A stretch of DNA of 64,000 nt. It comes from Streptomyces sp. 7-21 (GTDB lineage: Bacteria; Actinomycetota; Actinomycetes; Streptomycetales; Streptomycetaceae). The notes beneath the pieces are model-generated. The model saw nothing but the letters and a program-made list of their open reading frames with translations. It did no database searches and was not told where the DNA came from. The stretch covers positions 1 to 64,000 of the forward strand of contig NZ_JAERRL010000004.1 in NCBI RefSeq assembly GCF_016741785.1, in the 5' to 3' direction. Below are positions 18,201 to 24,758 of the stretch, one piece after another (the first letter of the stretch is position 1; the number at the start of each line of letters is the position of its first letter). Made by a program: the position numbers and the translations under genes.

Positions 18201-21200
18201 GGGTCAACGTCGTCTACGAGGGCCGGCACCTGACCGACCAGTACTTCCGCCTCACCTACAGCTACGACACCGGCACCGGCTCCAACACCAGCTCCAGCAC
18301 GACCAGCGGCTCGGCCACGGGGATCACTACCGAGCCGGCCCGCGGTACCTGGAAGCGGTGGCGCAACGACTCCGCCCCACATCAAGAGCCGCCGTCGACG
18401 GACAGCGGCACGGTGAAGACCGACACCCTCGGCAACGGCCGCTTCAGCCTGGTGACCCGCGACAACATCACCGTTTTCGAGCGGATGACGCTGAGCAACG
18501 GCAATCTCCTCGACTCCCACGCGGGCACCAGCCCTGCCGGGTTCCGCACGTCGTGGGCCATCACCGAGAAGGACCGGTGGACGGAGTTCCGTCCCGACGG
18601 CAGCGTGGCCGACAAGGGCTACCGGACGTGGAACCCCAACCCCCGCCCGCAGTGGACCGACTACTCCACTTCGTCGGTATTCGGCGAGCGTGTGCGGACC
18701 TACATGACCCACTCCGACGGCGGCTACACGGTGGGCGGCGGCCGCTTCGGCCGCTTCACGGGAGACAGCGGCAGCAACACCTGGGTGCGGTACGACAGCA
18801 GCCACTCGGTCGTCGCCGAGGGCTCGCGCACCTGGCACCGCACCGGCAGCTTCACCGACACGATGGTCAACCCCCGCGCCGCGAGCGGGGAGCGGGTCGT
18901 GACCGTGCACTACCAGAAGAGCCGGTTCCACCTGCCGCACAACGACCCCAACGCGCTGATGGAGAAGACGCTGGGCCCGGACGGCGTGCCCGGACGGGAC
19001 TACAACGTCGTCCTGCCCACCAACAAGGTGGTGCGAGCTGGCAGTACGCAGAGCGACGGCTCCTTCGTGGAGACCCACCGGCTCGTCGAGCAGCGCCCGC
19101 CCCGCTGGTGGCTCACGTTGTTCAGCGGCGAATACCGCGAGGTCCGGGCCGCGAACCCGCCCTGGCCGGAACTGCACGGCTCGCAGCCGCACGCCTGGAA
19201 GGCGACCGACGCGAACGGCAACGTCACCGCCAGCGGGGTGGAGCTGGTTTACCGCAACGGTGACACGGTCCGCTTCACCACAGAGGGCCAGCTGGTCGCC
19301 GAGACCCGCAAGCTCCCGGACGACCGGACCCTGAGGGTGAGCGAGGACGCGTGGACGCCTCAGGCCGGCGGGTGGCGGCCGACCAGGCGGCACCTGACCT
19401 GGACGGACGGCACCCATTCCGGCTTCCGCACGTTCGATGCGGCGGACTGGAGGCCTTTTCGTGTGCCCGAGAAGACGGGCAAGCAGGCATCGGACGTGGT
19501 CTCCATCGACTACCGCGTCACCGACGCCGCCTCCGCCAACCACCCGGAGGCAATCGACCGGATCACCTTCCGGGACGGCACGTTCCTGGAGTACCGCGCC
19601 GAGCGGCACGGCGTCCGCCACTGGACGCTGTTCGACAGCTACACCAAGATGTCGGCGCGCACGGACTGGCTGCCCATCGATGACCACAACAGCGTCGTGC
19701 AGATCCTCATCCAGAAGCGCGGTCACAACCAGGCGACCTGGCGCGTCATCGGCGAGGCGCCGCACGATGTCCCGGTGCCCAGGGAGGGCACGGTCCGGCT
19801 GGCCAGCCGGAACCAGATGGGCTACCACTACTGGGACCCCGAGTCGTACCAGCTGTTCGCGGGCGGGCGGCTGGTCTTCGAGCACCGGCTGTTCGGCAAT
19901 GGCGTCACCGTCGACGCCTGGCCGGTGCGGAATCCCGGCGGCGGTGAGACCTGGCGCTGGAACAAGATGGACGCCCAGGGCCGGGACCTGGACTTCGGTC
20001 CGGGCCAGGGCAACCGCTACCGCGAGTGGTACGACAGCAAGGGGCAGCGGCTGGACCGCTGGGAGAAGGGGGCGGTGTGGCAGGACCGTCTCCACACCGG
20101 CACCCATGCCTACGTGCCGCCCGCCCGCGCCGACGCCAACTGGGACACGATCCCCGTCATCCAGAAGATGTCCACTCTGCCGGGCGACGCCAGCAACGTC
20201 CGGTACGGCGCCCCGCAGCGCCCCCGCGAGTACGCCGCGACCCCCTCGGACATGGACAAGGTCACGGGCCCGGAGGCCTACCGCACCTGGAAGGAGTACG
20301 AGTCGGGCGTCTCCGCGCGGCAGAAGACGCGGGAGGAAGACGGCACCTACAAGGAGACCGACACGGTCCTCGGCGCCTTCCGCCGCTTCCGGTACGAGGG
20401 CGACCGCATCACGCTGGTCGCCGAGCGCACCAACGCCGGCCACCTGCTCGAACGCACCTCCGACACGCTCCGCATCGTCGGCCGTGAGACGCGCTTCATG
20501 GGCCTGGCGGCCGACGCCCGCGGGCACCTGCGCATGCTGCGCGACCCGATGCACCCGAGCTTCGCCGGGCACAAGGGGGGCGAGTCCCTGCCCACGCCGT
20601 TCTACGTGAGCAACTCCAAGTTCTTCCTGTTCGAGCTGGGGCAGGAGTTCGTCATCGACTTCCTGCTCAACCTGGCGGTGTACGGCATCGTCAACGCGGT
20701 CAACGGCACGCCGTTCGACGGCACGGACGTCGCGCAGGCGGCGCTCGTGTCGACCGTCAGCGCCACGACGCGGGCCAGCGTGCTGAGCCTCCAGTTCGCC
20801 GCCAGCCGCCACGCGATCCCGCAGCGCTGGGGGATGCCCGGCTGGGCGTTCGCGGACCGCACCGCGCTGTCCTTCTTCGACCGCGGCCTGCCGTACCATC
20901 TGCGCCGTAACGACGACAACTTCCACGGCGAGTGGACGAGCAACGAGAAGCCGCTGCGGTGGCGCGCAGGCACGCACGACTACGTCCGCGACCTGTCCAT
21001 CTCCGTGCTGGGCGGCTTCCTCGGCCAGCTCGCGGGGCTGTCGGTGTTCGGCCTCGAGGGCAGCGACGGGCAGCGGTACCACCTGTCGCTGGGCGAGGCC
21101 GCGGCGTACGCCTCGGCCAGCGCGGCATCGGCCGCGAGCCTGGGCGCGGGCATCTCCGCCTTCAAGAACGTCCTCCAGTACGGCTTCGCCGCCTCCCGGC

Positions 21201-21457
21201 TCTACCACCGGGCCGGCCTGGTGGACCTGCTGGTGGTGCCGGTGTTCACGAAGCTGCTCGACAAGTCGGTCGGCGGTCTGTGGGTGGTGCCCAGCATTCG
21301 CCAGAGCATGGGCCTGACCAACCCGCCCGCCTCCGCCACGGACTCCGGCGACCAGGATGCCGGGGAGTCCGGCACCGGCGACCCCGACGACTCCCGTTCC
21401 GCCGGCTCCGGCACCGGCGACCCGGATCCCGGCGGCTCAGCCGCTTCTTCCTCTTAG
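12287..21457 (+). CDS. Giant 3056-aa T7SS-exported protein with Rhs/YD-like repeats
   Basis: Starts with DWSPLGMDGDPTPGDPARL and a following helical region (residues 5-130, with VGKTADALRETMDK), the putative T7SS secretion-signal domain found at the head of actinobacterial polymorphic toxins. A hydrophobic region (about 163-225) follows, then a beta-rich part (300-550), and a Pro/Ala/Thr/Gly-rich linker (about 558-1065) including a collagen-like run of Gly-Thr-Thr triplets (about 984-1019). Then beta-strand repeat modules (1075-1900) and YD/Rhs-like repeats (about 1940-2720). The C-terminal region is partly hydrophobic (about 2770-3000) with an acidic Ser/Gly/Asp tail. Two stretches (residues 1259-1341 and 1530-1612) are identical in DNA and protein. 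A strong GAGAGGAG ribosome-binding site precedes the ATG. No recognisable toxin domain or adjacent immunity gene. Stop is 15 bases before the AAA+ gene, so they are co-transcribed. Confidence 0.85.
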   Translation: MARPVDWSPLGMDGDPTPGDPARLKELITSQQKMVDLAKEVRTSLDELMRTADNAMFVGKTADALRETMDKRLRNYIDSYQEAQERVQNALKAYYDVMVEEQGNADRALAAVEGLDEDDPERDTQRQNAENAGSALESAAETLASELSEAAYSIESVIDPCEEFWKFLTFFAIALIVPAIFLGGPVALFSIALNLALMIKTAVDFSQGKAGVLELVLSVVGMLFPTTRGINVGKVWKSVKSWGGTASQSFTRSMTALTSSIAKMSNMTALQLVQHLGNLAIGGLRAVFLTFPATAATAVITGLRWTGTKLYALLTGANGLAGYVKLNLKHFGIAVVLPVNSLEIGPRLTWAGFVNAARISVVNRGLGNQFRTGAVVTDHGVFDARIFTLGANGGLDIDARAFSQYHPGASLDDALGAFGLTPIRPVEVYLAEAGVSITFSGHLTSAAKGDLALAELTPPVVVRHAPGPNGTVVAVPDLKPMLGGSNASISTLVMEIRYGEFTTLKAVYNGEGMRIIPMSANGEITTLNVAGMPRLGETVSVAQHGVTLSRADLTPATNTPPATSSTAQASSAAAAKASVDISIGAMPSLRMSFAENGMTLSPPDVALPGAAAGLHHAGTGALAAGAQTSALGVTPPHTAPAAPAAATPPAPVSQAGDVSALSTPSAAGRGEQASVTADMTMSVRAATPPPQQTASVTSVTTHSPATGTTHATTGTPQPVAPGKTAEGPAASATANGGLTPPGLRSVPPVQLNMIETKAPAPLPGSAADDAVTAGGEGGKAGVAAPRGTGAHAPEPSARTLPSAEPRAVPLAASAVPVPPPVKAATPPAPAPAAAGEAAGRPPAPSPSPAAPQTTGKTGPGSGGGSNGGDAPGLPRLPESASGAGAEYAVWKMLYDLGLTRDPLPPMNTNLGRVPVYSAEVPDPAGALIELRDLSTPGGRPAAGEAAAPPATRPAPQPAGQQTAPAAPVPRPVAGPQGAPPPGTTASGATPTGTTGTTGTTGTTGAGTTGTTGTTGTGGAPPAPQGRGTGTGTGAPPPARDGAGGTGGGPAGPPPGNTTGTAPAPNQVTFHLPGRDVGRLGVTIDGVHAGGGPVTPAPGVPAPGAGGPPPLSGTVGLQRVSGGDGDIWRLEQPLADGSVLRAEFTLGPGGLVPRSRERLVSVPGADGTTLRFNDLDRGSDPVLIRDGDELPASHVARLTGLPDGTTGFRIDLGGRQLAVDGAGVHTHDVTPLGPRGDAGAGDAGLYRFRPVGDGPVTVRTADGSLVRTEYQFSEGALAGHVLEVPADRAVMPSVRPPAPDAPRPTLVRQGEGGGEFRVEVAGQPHPVVSRDGEITGHATPLEGSSGDRYAFRPANGGAVELRDAHGRPDPRVTVTYADAEKAFHVTSGAVTRSYGEADGRLLGQTFRLDGRLQGSTLWLPPGSSPGARLTIGEAEHSATVIRQEAGGFRVEGGGRHFAVDDNAHVTHEVTTLTGRPEDGRTGDLHLFRPVGSGQVTVRTAGGAVVPGTRAGADVVTVPHAQQPRTSHVYQLADGSLVRTEYQFSEGALAGHVLEVPADRAVMPSVRPPAPDAPRPTLVRQGEGGGEFRVEVAGQPHPVVSRDGEITGHATPLESRPADLSQTERFAYVPANGGAPALRDARGSTIDGFTVGRDGGSVTVSHGNAVRTYDASTGAVIDDLFQLDGALADRTLRVPRDPDRAMLTQNGDAEPVRAVPQTHGGYRVQGGGRHFTVDSGGHVTHGHVTVVTGRPGGQPDVYLHGGSAGTDAPRLANGDPVTGGTRLDGGDVELPGTNGSRIRYDGATGERRYETVPVTGADEVAFLRVYEHNGVRAADALDTSQNRAAGVTVTARPDGYRAVHTDGRAWLFAADGRLQVSVGRPADDTRIRTVTDYRGTTAETFGVLELNDQLGRGFLRPGDTPRLLDGELSMVENRTVTVLSDNGTVTGYEVSVPGGELAGEYSRYDTLGRITEQRVNVVYEGRHLTDQYFRLTYSYDTGTGSNTSSSTTSGSATGITTEPARGTWKRWRNDSAPHQEPPSTDSGTVKTDTLGNGRFSLVTRDNITVFERMTLSNGNLLDSHAGTSPAGFRTSWAITEKDRWTEFRPDGSVADKGYRTWNPNPRPQWTDYSTSSVFGERVRTYMTHSDGGYTVGGGRFGRFTGDSGSNTWVRYDSSHSVVAEGSRTWHRTGSFTDTMVNPRAASGERVVTVHYQKSRFHLPHNDPNALMEKTLGPDGVPGRDYNVVLPTNKVVRAGSTQSDGSFVETHRLVEQRPPRWWLTLFSGEYREVRAANPPWPELHGSQPHAWKATDANGNVTASGVELVYRNGDTVRFTTEGQLVAETRKLPDDRTLRVSEDAWTPQAGGWRPTRRHLTWTDGTHSGFRTFDAADWRPFRVPEKTGKQASDVVSIDYRVTDAASANHPEAIDRITFRDGTFLEYRAERHGVRHWTLFDSYTKMSARTDWLPIDDHNSVVQILIQKRGHNQATWRVIGEAPHDVPVPREGTVRLASRNQMGYHYWDPESYQLFAGGRLVFEHRLFGNGVTVDAWPVRNPGGGETWRWNKMDAQGRDLDFGPGQGNRYREWYDSKGQRLDRWEKGAVWQDRLHTGTHAYVPPARADANWDTIPVIQKMSTLPGDASNVRYGAPQRPREYAATPSDMDKVTGPEAYRTWKEYESGVSARQKTREEDGTYKETDTVLGAFRRFRYEGDRITLVAERTNAGHLLERTSDTLRIVGRETRFMGLAADARGHLRMLRDPMHPSFAGHKGGESLPTPFYVSNSKFFLFELGQEFVIDFLLNLAVYGIVNAVNGTPFDGTDVAQAALVSTVSATTRASVLSLQFAASRHAIPQRWGMPGWAFADRTALSFFDRGLPYHLRRNDDNFHGEWTSNEKPLRWRAGTHDYVRDLSISVLGGFLGQLAGLSVFGLEGSDGQRYHLSLGEAAAYASASAASAASLGAGISAFKNVLQYGFAASRLYHRAGLVDLLVVPVFTKLLDKSVGGLWVVPSIRQSMGLTNPPASATDSGDQDAGESGTGDPDDSRSAGSGTGDPDPGGSAASSS
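15236..15345 (+). repeat. Collagen-like Gly-Thr-Thr triplet repeat inside the giant gene
   Basis: The DNA consists of imperfect tandem copies of GGGACGACC / GGTACCACG-type 9-mers that encode Gly-Thr-Thr triplets with a few substitutions. It sits in the Pro/Ala/Thr linker between the secretion-signal half and the beta-repeat half of the protein. Confidence 0.75.
16063..16309 (+). repeat. 247-bp exact direct repeat, copy 1
   Basis: Identical base for base to 16876-17122, offset 813 bp (271 codons), both in frame within the giant gene. Encodes the segment beginning ADGSLVRTEYQFSEG and ending GHATPLE. Flanking codons differ immediately outside. Confidence 0.95.
16876..17122 (+). repeat. 247-bp exact direct repeat, copy 2
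   Basis: Second copy of the repeat at 16063-16309. Upstream of this copy, about 32 residues (GGAVVPGTRAGADVV onward to HVYQLA) separate VTVRTA from DGSLVRT. In copy 1 these two strings are joined directly, as if a segment had been lost there by recombination. Confidence 0.95.
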
Positions 21458-21472
21458 GAGCTCCACCCGACC

Positions 21473-23695
21473 ATGACCGACGCCAAGCTCCGCGTCGCGC
21501 CCCGCACCCGGGGCGCGCACCGGACCATCACCGAGGCGCTGAACGCCGCCCCCGCCGGGGCCGTGATCAGCATCGCGCCCGGCGAGTACACCGAATCGTT
21601 CCGGCTCGTCCGCCGCGTGACCCTCGTTCCGCAGCACGGCAACGGCTCGGTGACCGTCGCCGTCCCCCGCGCCGAGGGACCGCTGACGGTCGCCGCCCCC
21701 GACTGCCTGCTGCACGGCCTGGTGCTCCGGGGCGGCGACCCGGACGAGGCGCTGCTGCGGGTCGAGGACGCGGCCGGTCTGACGCTGCGGGAGTGCACTG
21801 TCAGCCACGGCCGGATCGAGGTGCTCGGCTCGCGCAATGTCGCCGCCCGGCCCGAACCGCCTATCGGCGACATCGGGCTGGACAACGACCTGTCCGCGGA
21901 GCTGGCCGACCCGACGGCCGGCGGCGTCCTGGTGATCCGCCGCTCGAAGCTCAGCGCCTCGCGGCACACCGCGCTGCACCTGACCGGCGACTCGCTGGCC
22001 CGCCTGGACGACACCACGATCGAGGGCATCGAGGGCATCGGCGTCGCCGTCTCCGGCAGCGCGGTGCTCCGCGCCGACATGCTGCGGGTGCACGGCGGTT
22101 CCGGCTCCGCGCTGCGGGCGCAGGGCTCCTGCCGGGTGCTGCTGCGCGGCAGCGGGCTGTTCGGCGCCGGCCGCCACGGCGTGCTGGTGCAGGAGGAGGC
22201 GGAGGCGCTGCTGACGGACTGCCGCGTGGAGAACGCCGGCCGCTCGGCCGTGCGCACCGATCACACGGCGCGCGCTGAGATCGAGGAGTCCACGCTCGCC
22301 GACGCGCGGCTGGCGGGCGTCGACGTGCGCGACGAGTCGCGCGTGGTGATGCGCGGCGTGCGGGTGCGCGGCGGGGAGACCGGGGTGCGCCTGCGGTCGA
22401 CCGAGGAGTCGGTGCTGCTGCACTGCTCGGTCACGGGCCAGCTGGGCAACGGCGTGGAGCTGGGGACGGGCGCCGACCCGCGGGTGCGCGGGCTGCGGGT
22501 GGTCCGCAGCGGCAAGCACGGCGTGTTCGTCGGCGAGAGCGCGCGCGGCACGTTCGACCACTGCGACGTGCTGGCGAGCGCCTTCCCCGCGTTCCACGTG
22601 GGACGCGCGGCCGCGCCCCGGTTCCGCGGCTGCCGCGTCTTCGACTCCGCCAGCGACCTGGGGCTGGGGGAGGGCGCCCAGCCGGTGTTCGAGCACTGCG
22701 CCTCGGTGAACGTCGCTCAGCCGCGCCTGCCCGCGGCCGGCCGCACGGCGCCGGAGCAGGCCGGCCCGCCCGAGCCGCAGCCGCCGGCCGCACCGGCGGC
22801 CGGGCAGGCGGCGGACGCCGCCGCGGCCGGCCGGCCCGCGCCGCCCCCGCCGCCCGCGGAGACCGAGGAGGAGACACCGGAGGAGTCCGCCGCCCCGTCG
22901 CTGCCCGACCTGCTCGCCGAACTCAACGAACTGGTGGGGCTCGACGGCATCAAGCAGGACGTCGGCGGGCTGGTCAAGCTGATGCAGACCGTGCGCATGC
23001 GCCAGGACGCCGGGCTGCCGGCCCCGCCGCTCAGCCGGCACCTGGTGTTCGCGGGCAATCCGGGCACCGGCAAGACGACGGTGGCCCGCCTCTACGGCCA
23101 GCTGCTGCACGCGCTCGGCCTGCTGTCCAAGGGCCACCTGGTGGAGGTGGACCGCAGCGCCCTGGTCGGCGAGTACGTCGGCCACACCGGCCCGAAGACC
23201 ACCGAGGCGTTCCAGCAGGCGCGCGGCGGCGTGCTGTTCATCGACGAGGCATACGCGCTGACCCCGGAGGGCGTCAGCCAGGACTTCGGCAGCGAGGCGA
23301 TCGCCACGCTGGTGAAGCTCATGGAGGACCACCGCGACGAGGTCGTCGTGATCGCCGCGGGCTACCCGGGCGAGATGGACCGGTTCATCTCCTCCAACCC
23401 CGGCCTGGCCTCCCGCTTCACCCGGACCCTGCACTTCGCCGACTACAGCACGGAGGAACTCGTCAGCATCGTGGAGCACCACGCCCGGCGCCACCGCTAC
23501 GAGCTGACCGACGCCGCCCGCAAGGCGCTGGCCGAGTACCTCGGCTCCATCCCGCGCGGCCAGAACTTCGGCAACGGCCGCACCGCGCGCCAGCTCTTCC
23601 AGCGCATGACCGAACGGCAGGCCATGCGCGTGGCCGAGCTGGCCAACCCCGACCCCACCGCCCTGATGACCCTCGACGAGACCGACCTGCCCTGA
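21473..23695 (+). CDS. Beta-helix / AAA+ ATPase fusion (EccA/CbxX-like)
   Basis: 740 aa. Residues 1-420 are a right-handed parallel beta-helix of pectate-lyase type: repeated short turns such as GNGVELGTGADPRVRGLRVV, GKHGVFVGESARGTFDHC, GRHGVLVQEEAEALLTDC. A Pro/Ala-rich linker (425-475) leads to a CbxX/CfqX/SpoVK-type AAA+ module: ELVGLDGIKQDV, Walker A GNPGTGKT (528-535), GEYVGHTG pore-loop region, Walker B VLFIDEAYAL, sensor IAAGYPGEMDRF, Arg finger SNPGLASRFTR. This AAA type is the C-terminal half of EccA, the cytosolic T7SS ATPase; here the TPR half of EccA is replaced by the beta-helix. It lies 15 bases after the giant gene (AGGAG at the junction), suggesting it handles that substrate. 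Confidence 0.88.
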   Translation: MTDAKLRVAPRTRGAHRTITEALNAAPAGAVISIAPGEYTESFRLVRRVTLVPQHGNGSVTVAVPRAEGPLTVAAPDCLLHGLVLRGGDPDEALLRVEDAAGLTLRECTVSHGRIEVLGSRNVAARPEPPIGDIGLDNDLSAELADPTAGGVLVIRRSKLSASRHTALHLTGDSLARLDDTTIEGIEGIGVAVSGSAVLRADMLRVHGGSGSALRAQGSCRVLLRGSGLFGAGRHGVLVQEEAEALLTDCRVENAGRSAVRTDHTARAEIEESTLADARLAGVDVRDESRVVMRGVRVRGGETGVRLRSTEESVLLHCSVTGQLGNGVELGTGADPRVRGLRVVRSGKHGVFVGESARGTFDHCDVLASAFPAFHVGRAAAPRFRGCRVFDSASDLGLGEGAQPVFEHCASVNVAQPRLPAAGRTAPEQAGPPEPQPPAAPAAGQAADAAAAGRPAPPPPPAETEEETPEESAAPSLPDLLAELNELVGLDGIKQDVGGLVKLMQTVRMRQDAGLPAPPLSRHLVFAGNPGTGKTTVARLYGQLLHALGLLSKGHLVEVDRSALVGEYVGHTGPKTTEAFQQARGGVLFIDEAYALTPEGVSQDFGSEAIATLVKLMEDHRDEVVVIAAGYPGEMDRFISSNPGLASRFTRTLHFADYSTEELVSIVEHHARRHRYELTDAARKALAEYLGSIPRGQNFGNGRTARQLFQRMTERQAMRVAELANPDPTALMTLDETDLP

Positions 23696-23732
23696 CCGCA
23701 GGGACCCGACGACCCCCGCGAAGGAACCGCTG

Positions 23733-24617
23733 ATGCGCTTCTCGGACGCCTATACCCGCAAACCCGCCGTGGCCCGCCGGGGGCTCACCCCCGGCAGGCG
23801 GGTCTTCACCTCGATCGGCGCGGCGCTGTGCGTCACGCTGCTGGCCTGCTCGGTGTGGCTGGTGGCCGGCATCGTGACGGGCGGTGAGGACCAGAACGCC
23901 GAGCCGGTGGCGCTGCCCGCCCCGTCGTCCCCGCCGCCGGCCGCGAAGGAGCCGGAGCCGCGTCCGCAGCCCACCCGGCAGGAGGAGGCGGACGACGAGG
24001 CGGACGACGAGGCGGAAGAGGAGGAGGAAGAGCGGCAGGAGGAGCCGCGGCAGGAGCCCGTCGTCCAGCAGCCGCCGGCCCAGCTGGCGCAGGACGAGGA
24101 GGAGTCCGGGGACGAGGACGAGCCGGAGCAGGAGGAGGAGCAGCGGAACGAGCCGCGCTCGCAGGGGACCGGGCAGCGGAGCCGGACCCTGTCCTTCCAG
24201 GACGGCGGCGTCTACCGCCTGATCAACGCCTCCGGCCACTGCCTGGACGTCAAGAACGGCAGCCGGGACCCCGGCACCGAGGTCATGCAGTGGACGTGCA
24301 ACGGCCAGTTCCCGCAGGACTGGGAGTTCGAGGCGCGCGGCGGCAACGTGTACACGCTGCACTCCAGCGGCAACTGCCTGGACGTGGCCAACAGCACCCG
24401 GGAGATCGGCGGTGACCTGCGCATGTGGCCGTGCAACGGCACCACCGCGCAGCAGTGGCGGATCGAGCCGCTGAGCGACGGGGTGTACCAGCTCGTCGCC
24501 GTCGTCAGCGACCTGTGCCTGGACGTGGACCACAGCTCGACCGAGCCGGGGACCCAGGTCTGGCAGTGGACCTGCAACGGCACCGCCGCGCAGCAGTGGC
24601 GGATCGAACCGCACTGA
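23733..24617 (+). CDS. Membrane-anchored ricin B-type lectin domain protein
   Basis: 294 aa. A basic N-terminus leads into one transmembrane helix (about 27-48), then a long Glu/Asp/Gln/Pro-rich spacer (about 55-145). The C-terminal 145 residues are a beta-trefoil with three repeats, each with a CLDV motif and a Q-x-W type end (CNGQFPQDW, CNGTTAQQW, CNGTAAQQW). The topology puts the lectin outside, where it may bind cell-wall or external glycans. It is 37 bases after the AAA+ gene with GAAGGA before the ATG, and a strong terminator follows, so it is the last gene of the T7SS plus-strand operon. Confidence 0.87.
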   Translation: MRFSDAYTRKPAVARRGLTPGRRVFTSIGAALCVTLLACSVWLVAGIVTGGEDQNAEPVALPAPSSPPPAAKEPEPRPQPTRQEEADDEADDEAEEEEEERQEEPRQEPVVQQPPAQLAQDEEESGDEDEPEQEEEQRNEPRSQGTGQRSRTLSFQDGGVYRLINASGHCLDVKNGSRDPGTEVMQWTCNGQFPQDWEFEARGGNVYTLHSSGNCLDVANSTREIGGDLRMWPCNGTTAQQWRIEPLSDGVYQLVAVVSDLCLDVDHSSTEPGTQVWQWTCNGTAAQQWRIEPH

Positions 24618-24633
24618 CCACGGGCGTCTTCCC

Positions 24634-24669
24634 GGGCGGTCCGGGCCGCGGGCGCGGCCCGGACCGCCC
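24634..24669 (+). terminator. Strong stem-loop ending the T7SS operon
   Basis: Perfect 15-bp inverted repeat (24634-24648 with 24655-24669; arm GGGCGGTCCGGGCCG) with a 6-base loop, 16 bases after the lectin stop codon. No U tract, as is usual in Streptomyces. Confidence 0.8.
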
Positions 24670-24699
24670 TTGACGTTTGCGCGGGAGTGGGCGAGCGTT

Positions 24700-24715
24700 A
24701 TGCAACCGGTTGCAT
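24700..24715. promoter_or_regulatory. LacI-type operator upstream of the Gfo/Idh/MocA gene
   Basis: Perfect 16-bp palindrome ATGCAACCGGTTGCAT, with the central AACCGGTT typical of LacI-family sites. It is 44 bases before the gene start and 25 bases after a TTGACG -35-like box (24670-24675), so it would block initiation. No intact LacI regulator is in the window. Confidence 0.7.
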
Positions 24716-24758
24716 CACCTCGTGACCGCTGCCGCACGACCCCATGGGAGCACCCCGC

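Noticed and set aside
16886..21208. 1440-codon minus-strand open frame opposite the giant gene
   Set aside because: Same kind of antisense shadow, no recognisable motifs, and no ribosome-binding site.
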